NCBI GenBank assembly: GCA_037447655.1
Contig: JBBHKE010003274.1
Coordinates: 1 to 19,060 of the forward strand
DNA: 19,060 bases
Source: Zygnema cylindricum
Lineage: Eukaryota; Streptophyta; Zygnematophyceae; Zygnematales; Zygnemataceae
Reading direction: 5' to 3'
Shown here: positions 18,101 through 19,060 of the stretch, one piece after another
Layout: each line of letters begins with the position of its first letter
How positions within the stretch are numbered: position 1 is the stretch's first letter
Notes under the pieces: model-generated
Seen by the model: only the letters and a program-made list of their open reading frames with translations
What the model was told of the DNA's origin: nothing
Database searches by the model: none
Program-made: the position numbers and the translations under genes

Positions 18101-18215
18101 GTCGCCTTTTGTGTTTCTTTTTCTCTTTCTATCATGTGAGCAGGGATTTGAGCTATAATGCCCTCGTGGGAAATGTTCCTGAAAGCATTGGCAACCTCAC
18201 GCTCTTAAGTTATAT
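6061..18215 (+). CDS. Plant-type LRR receptor-like protein (partial, 7 exons recognised)
   Basis: I join exons 6061-6161, 11350-11476, 11994-12125, 13325-13396, 14506-14577, 17270-17377 and 18144-18215, giving about 227 residues. All junctions keep frame, and all but the first internal one are phase 2. Residues 6-26 are hydrophobic. Residues 34-76 form an LRRNT_2-like cap with W53, C59, W62 and C67 and the ending GNVVQL. Residues 77-120 begin the LRR domain, with a C-x4-C pair. Complete LRRs follow, one per exon, carrying the IGNL core. NLT, NNT and NMS sequons suggest a secretory-pathway or cell-surface protein. The family usually binds peptides or other proteins and may end in a transmembrane segment with or without a kinase; that part lies beyond the window. 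The upstream start is not identified. Broken LRR exons lie between exons 4 and 5. It may be a functional gene or a decaying one. Confidence 0.72.
6684..6897. mobile_element. 214-bp MITE of the TA family (left of an abutting pair)
   Basis: TA at 6682-6683 precedes a diverged left TIR (CAATTCGCATCGTTATTAGC). The right TIR is close to consensus (TTAATAGCAATTCACGGTG) and is followed by TA at 6898-6899. The interior includes a triple T-run/GCCCC repeat at 6732-6765. Non-coding. The poorer left arm suggests an older insertion. Confidence 0.68.
6732..6765. repeat. Short tandem repeat TTTTTTAGCCCC
   Basis: Three near-identical copies of about 11-12 bp lie inside the 214-bp MITE. No function is apparent. 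Confidence 0.75.
6900..7116. mobile_element. 217-bp MITE of the TA family (right of an abutting pair)
   Basis: It starts CACCGTGAATCGTAATTAAC directly after the TA that ends the preceding MITE. It ends with the inverted arm (GCTAATTATGATTCACGATG). The outer duplication reads TC instead of TA. CGTAC words occur near each end (6957 and 7055), as in the large left-hand relic and the 506-bp MITE. Non-coding. Confidence 0.7.
7122..7188. mobile_element. Possible 67-bp MITE relic
   Basis: Directly after the previous MITE, TA-CACCAATTGTTATT resembles the start of the 198-bp MITE. About 45 bp further on, AATAGACAATTGGTA mirrors it. It may be an internally deleted copy or a chance palindrome. Confidence 0.3.
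7189..7967 (+). other. Intron sequence, nothing recognised
   Basis: AT-rich DNA between the MITE cluster and the copia element, inside the 5.2-kb intron of the LRR gene. I see no exon, RNA gene or element end. Confidence 0.45.
7968..8520 (+). repeat. 5' LTR of the copia element
   Basis: It aligns along its length with 10623-11165. Shared blocks include CCTGTC-CTGTC near 8023, GGCAGGTGACAC at 8045, GCCTTAAGCAT at 8347 and CTCCATGGCTTC near 8501. It begins TGAATTTC and ends ...ACTTCA, the TG...CA pattern of LTRs. An 8-bp indel near the start and many substitutions separate it from the 3' copy. Confidence 0.85.
8589..8780 (+). pseudogene. Possible copia gag remnant
   Basis: An open stretch downstream of the 5' LTR encodes PITISLGNDRN followed by LGLWAKF, which recalls the start of copia gag (a segment pairing a short beta strand, an Asn-Tyr motif and a Leu-Trp motif). 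The resemblance is faint, but its place just after the LTR fits. No zinc knuckle is seen. Confidence 0.4.
9009..10608 (+). pseudogene. Copia pol polyprotein remnant (pre-IN, IN, RT, RNase H)
   Basis: Fragments lie in several plus-strand frames. GAG-pre-integrase is at 9009-9180 with the Cys pair and Gly-Lys (CMRCVGGK at 9096-9119) and the following FPLSTT. Integrase is at 9181-9330, with an Asp at 9184-9186 in the DLWGP-like position and FIDDF at 9241-9255. The rest of integrase and the N-terminal half of RT, including a clear YVDD, are missing or unrecognisable. RT C-terminus is at 9750-10080 (MTDLGKL, KYVESL, then DIAFVV). RNase H is at 10140-10560 (SDWDG at 10150, IWLQSLL, HTDSQG at 10348, TKHLDFKYH, ADFLTKA at 10535). 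The final stop is at 10606. The reading frame changes at least five times, so the gene is dead. Confidence 0.85.
10608..10622 (+). promoter_or_regulatory. Polypurine tract of the copia element
   Basis: AGGAAAAGGGGGAA stands between the pol stop and the TG start of the 3' LTR, exactly where the plus-strand primer of an LTR retrotransposon is expected. It supports 10623 as the start of the 3' LTR. Confidence 0.8.
10623..11165 (+). repeat. 3' LTR of the copia element
   Basis: Partner of 7968-8520. It starts TGACATCATG right after the polypurine tract and ends CTTCCACTTCA. Shared blocks include GGCAGGTGACAC at about 10709, CCTTAAGCAT at about 11001 and CTCCATGGCTTC near 11148. Substitutions are spread along the whole length. 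Confidence 0.85.
11350..11476 (+). CDS. LRR gene exon: LRRNT_2-like N-cap
   Basis: The acceptor TTTTTTTTGCAG precedes the exon and CT|GTGAGT closes it. The 127-nt exon encodes EILLGILPNMSSDPSLSKTW followed by a Cys, a Trp-Lys-Gly-Ile-Lys-Cys-Asp block and GNVVQL. This is the pattern of the plant LRR N-terminal cap: a short helix, DPSLS-x-W, C-x2-W-x-G-I-x-C, then G-x-V-x-x-L. The Cys pair probably forms the cap disulphide. It joins in frame to the hydrophobic exon (phase 1) and to the next exon (phase 2). Confidence 0.85.
11477..11993 (+). other. Intron between N-cap and first LRR exon
   Basis: 517 bp with a GTGAGT donor and an ATCTCAG acceptor, AT-rich. No additional feature seen. Confidence 0.6.
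11994..12125 (+). CDS. LRR gene exon: first LRR region with Cys pair
   Basis: The 132-nt exon runs from CTCAG| to CT|GTAAGC, phase 2 at both ends. It encodes YLTVNNVAINNTFNLTANVE, then C-x4-C (CTDYVC), then GTILNGITSLTTLEL. NNT and NLT sequons are present. The last part has LRR spacing (I-L-x-x-I-x-x-L-x-x-L-x-L), while the Cys-containing insert interrupts the first repeat. It follows directly from the GNVVQL of the N-cap, as in plant LRR receptors. Confidence 0.78.
12126..13078 (+). other. Intron sequence, nothing recognised
   Basis: AT-rich. A pyrimidine tract ending TTAG at 12555 looks like an acceptor, but the sequence after it soon meets a stop and has no LRR pattern. No element ends seen. 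Confidence 0.45.
13079..13297 (+). repeat. Tandem duplication, ~110-bp unit, just upstream of an exon
   Basis: Two adjacent diverged copies (13079-13185 and 13193-13297) share a TTATTATT block, GGTTGAATGAAAA, GAGTAGCA, GCAACCTT(A/G)TTGCAAAA and a long match, CTGTCCATTTACCAATTTGA. The second copy ends 27 bp before the exon at 13325, so the splice branch region of this exon lies at the repeat edge. A reading frame at 13148-13405 on the minus strand crosses it and is not a gene. Confidence 0.82.
13325..13396 (+). CDS. LRR gene exon: complete 24-residue LRR
   Basis: Acceptor TTGGCAG| and donor TT|GTAAGT bound an exon of exactly 72 nt, phase 2 at both ends. It encodes ILNGVGLSGSLPTDIGNL then TKLTT, and the split codons supply Leu at each edge. 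This is the canonical plant-type repeat LxLxxxxLSGxLPxxIGNLxxLxxL. The NLT sequon is in the repeat. It fits perfectly after the preceding exon. Confidence 0.87.
13397..13909 (+). other. Intron sequence
   Basis: AT-rich, no exon recognised. A short direct repeat, ATGACTATTTAT, lies at about 13879-13902, next to the broken exon that follows. Confidence 0.45.
13910..13958 (+). pseudogene. Possible broken LRR exon
   Basis: The sequence starts GGAT and then has GAGGTCCCTGAAAGCATT, very close to the GTTCCTGAAAGCATTGGC of the intact exon at 18144, and ends before GTACGT. A stop lies in the second codon, the LSxNxL part is shortened, no AG acceptor sits at the start, and the donor is out of phase. 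I read it as a decayed LRR exon, with chance similarity as the alternative. Confidence 0.38.
14007..14065 (+). pseudogene. LRR exon lacking its 5' half (copy 1 of duplicated unit)
   Basis: Encodes INGSIPDKIGNLMSLHYL and ends TT|GTATGT, matching the second half of the exon at 17270-17377. The front half is replaced by a pyrimidine tract, and there is no normal acceptor. An AG at 14022-14023 would allow a 42-nt in-phase half-repeat exon, so weak use cannot be excluded. More likely this exon is dead and skipped, which keeps frame because neighbouring exons are phase 2. Confidence 0.6.
14506..14577 (+). CDS. LRR gene exon: complete 24-residue LRR (copy 1)
   Basis: A long T-rich tract ends GAACAG|, and the donor is AT|GTATGG. 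The 72-nt exon is phase 2 at both ends. It encodes DLSSNALDGNIPASIGNL then KLLSY, completed by Leu before and Met or Ile after. Its closest relative in the window is the exon at 18144. Confidence 0.85.
14656..16503 (+). other. Long intron segment, nothing recognised
   Basis: No LRR or other exon can be supported. GAACAG at about 14885-14890 is acceptor-like, but the sequence after it carries no LRR. The several open stretches at 15571-16479 on both strands have no domain or family resemblance. A small inverted repeat lies at about 15865-15896 and a palindrome at 16244-16259. Confidence 0.45.
16505..16589. mobile_element. Possible ~85-bp MITE relic beside the 506-bp MITE
   Basis: AATCGTTAAG at 16512-16521 and its reverse complement CTTAACGATT at 16574-16583 face each other. 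The right arm continues into GGCGG, as in the terminus of the 198-bp MITE (CGATTGGCGG). It may be an internally deleted older copy into whose border the 506-bp MITE inserted. Confidence 0.35.
16594..17099. mobile_element. 506-bp MITE, TA target duplication
   Basis: Perfect inverted ends of 18 bp (CACCGTGAATCGCTATTA) with TA on both sides (16592-16593 and 17100-17101). The restored target reads GATCTAGTAT. The interior has AGCGTTATT-type words and CGTAC words (near 16799 and 16930), and no transposase. The outer parts resemble the 198-bp MITE (for example AATAGAATTAATAA, reversed), so both derive from one family. The open frame at 16741-16926 is not gene-like. It sits in an intron of the LRR gene. 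Confidence 0.85.
17102..17269 (+). other. Intron 3' end before the 108-nt exon
   Basis: AT-rich, closing with TTTTTTTCACAACTCCAG, a good acceptor. No other feature. Confidence 0.55.
17270..17377 (+). CDS. LRR gene exon: LRR with 12-residue insertion (copy 2)
   Basis: CTCCAG| to TT|GTATGT gives 108 nt (36 codons), phase 2 at both ends. It encodes DLSDNRIEDEETSALLTSLN and then GSIPDEIGNLTNLQY. A normal repeat has 24 residues; the extra 12 fall between the N-x-[LI] position and GSIP. The second half matches the partial exon at 14007-14065, including the codons for LNGSIP. Confidence 0.8.
18144..18215 (+). CDS. LRR gene exon: complete 24-residue LRR (copy 2)
   Basis: Acceptor GTGAGCAG| and donor AT|GTATGG bound a 72-nt exon, phase 2 at both ends. 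It encodes DLSYNALVGNVPESIGNL then TLLSY. It matches the exon at 14506 with a few changes (D-G to V-G, I to V, A to E), mostly at variable surface positions of the repeat. Later exons of the gene lie outside the window. Confidence 0.85.
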
Positions 18216-18242
18216 GTATGGGACCCTCTCATTTGCGCTTAT

Positions 18243-19019
18243 ACCTAATTTAGGAGAAAAAAAGAGGGCAAGGGCATTTGTCTATCTTGTTATTAACCAA
18301 TGTATTGCCTTTCTAGACATTGTTTACTGATTCCTTACTAGCATAAATATTTGTGGATTCACCCAGTGGATATCTATGCTTGATTGGTTGCAGTTTACCT
18401 AGTTACATGTATCTCAAAAAATTATTGGCAATTCCAATCGATGAGGATTTTCACCTACCAGCAACTTTCGTTATCTCGCAAATTTTCTATAGAACTTGCT
18501 TTAAATAATAGAATTCAGTTCGCAAAATGTTGGCATTATTATTTATTAAGGGTGAGGCTCATATAATGGAAATGGATCGATCTGACTAGAAATAAAAAAA
18601 AAACCGTACGAAGTCAAACTGATATCGCTTTTTGAGCAACTTTTGACTTCGGTTCTGCAAAAATCTAATTATTGATTTCTCATGTTAGGTCTTTTAACCT
18701 ACTTTCCAACTCTTATAAAAAATCATAAATTTGTCGTTTTACTGTTCACATGACGTAACATTGGCTTTTAGGATTTTCTAACCATCCATTTTGGCATTTT
18801 GCAAACGGCCAAGATTTTGGCCTTTACAAATGGGAATATGTTTGTAGGCAAGTTGGCGTTTTAAAGCGTTCTCATTGGCTCATCAAACCATGCAACAAGA
18901 GCTTTAACGGTTTAAAAAAAACAACGGGTCCGCAAATTGCGGAGTGACATTTTTTTGTCGTTTAGCTTAGCACCTGAATGTTCCCACGTTTCGCCAAGAA
19001 ATTAATAGGTCAAAAATGT
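18243..19019 (+). other. Sequence present only in copy 2 of the duplication
   Basis: This ~780-bp stretch separates two blocks that are adjacent in copy 1 (CGCTTATA and TTGTTTTTCCTG). It has no clear terminal repeats or target duplication, although CCTAATTT at the left and AAATTAATAGG at the right are weakly inverted. It could be an insertion in copy 2 or a deletion from copy 1. No gene seen. Confidence 0.45.
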
Positions 19020-19060
19020 TTTTGTTTTTCCTGTTTAAACATTGAAGCGCTCCGTGGGCT

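Larger units (their letters stand above)
17320..19053 (+). repeat. Intragenic duplication, copy 2
   Basis: Matches 14007-14655 in the same order and orientation (exon 3' half, intron, 72-nt exon, and TTTGTTTTTCCTGTTTAAAC at 19020-19040 followed by TTGAAGCGCTCC). It differs by extra sequence at about 17766-18112 in the intron and about 18243-19019 downstream. The match continues up to the window edge. Confidence 0.83.

Overview
The window is nuclear DNA of a eukaryote, AT-rich and mostly non-coding. There is no bacterial-style gene packing. Short exons are separated by long introns with GT...AG borders and pyrimidine-rich acceptor tracts. Several transposon families are layered on each other, and a decayed Ty1/copia LTR retrotransposon is present. 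The leucine-rich repeats (LRRs) are of the plant type (LxxLxLSxNxLxGxIPxxIGNL), and the N-cap resembles the plant LRRNT_2 domain. That fits a plant, an alga or another protist with plant-like LRR proteins (for example a stramenopile); the sequence alone does not settle which.

Layout. (1) 1-4480: no gene recognised. This stretch is rich in the word CGTAC and holds DNA-transposon debris, including a clean three-layer nest at 2386-3934. There a long-TIR element is interrupted by a non-autonomous hAT element with a perfect 8-bp target duplication, and the hAT is itself interrupted by a 198-bp TA-inserting MITE. (2) 4481-6060: AT-rich DNA with a degenerate ~10-bp minisatellite (4903-5616) and a CTCTCC microsatellite. 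(3) 6061-18215: part of one plus-strand gene for a secreted or membrane-anchored LRR protein. Its exons encode, in order, a hydrophobic signal/anchor segment, an LRRNT_2 cap, a cysteine-containing first LRR region, and then one LRR per exon. Typical LRR exons are exactly 72 nt (24 codons) with phase-2 borders. The gene runs off the right edge, and its 5' start is not identified.

The 5.2-kb intron after the hydrophobic exon holds two abutting MITEs (6684-7116), a small palindromic relic, and a sense-oriented, internally deleted copia element (7968-11165). A 506-bp MITE (16594-17099) lies in a later intron. A unit made of an LRR exon, its intron and the next LRR exon is duplicated within the gene (about 14007-14655 and 17320-19053). 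The two copies have since decayed differently: in the first, the front LRR exon has lost its 5' half.

The main unusual points are the nested transposons that allow their insertion order and target sites to be read exactly, the tendency of the TA-inserting MITEs to sit at the edges of other elements, and an LRR gene growing by duplication of frame-neutral exons.
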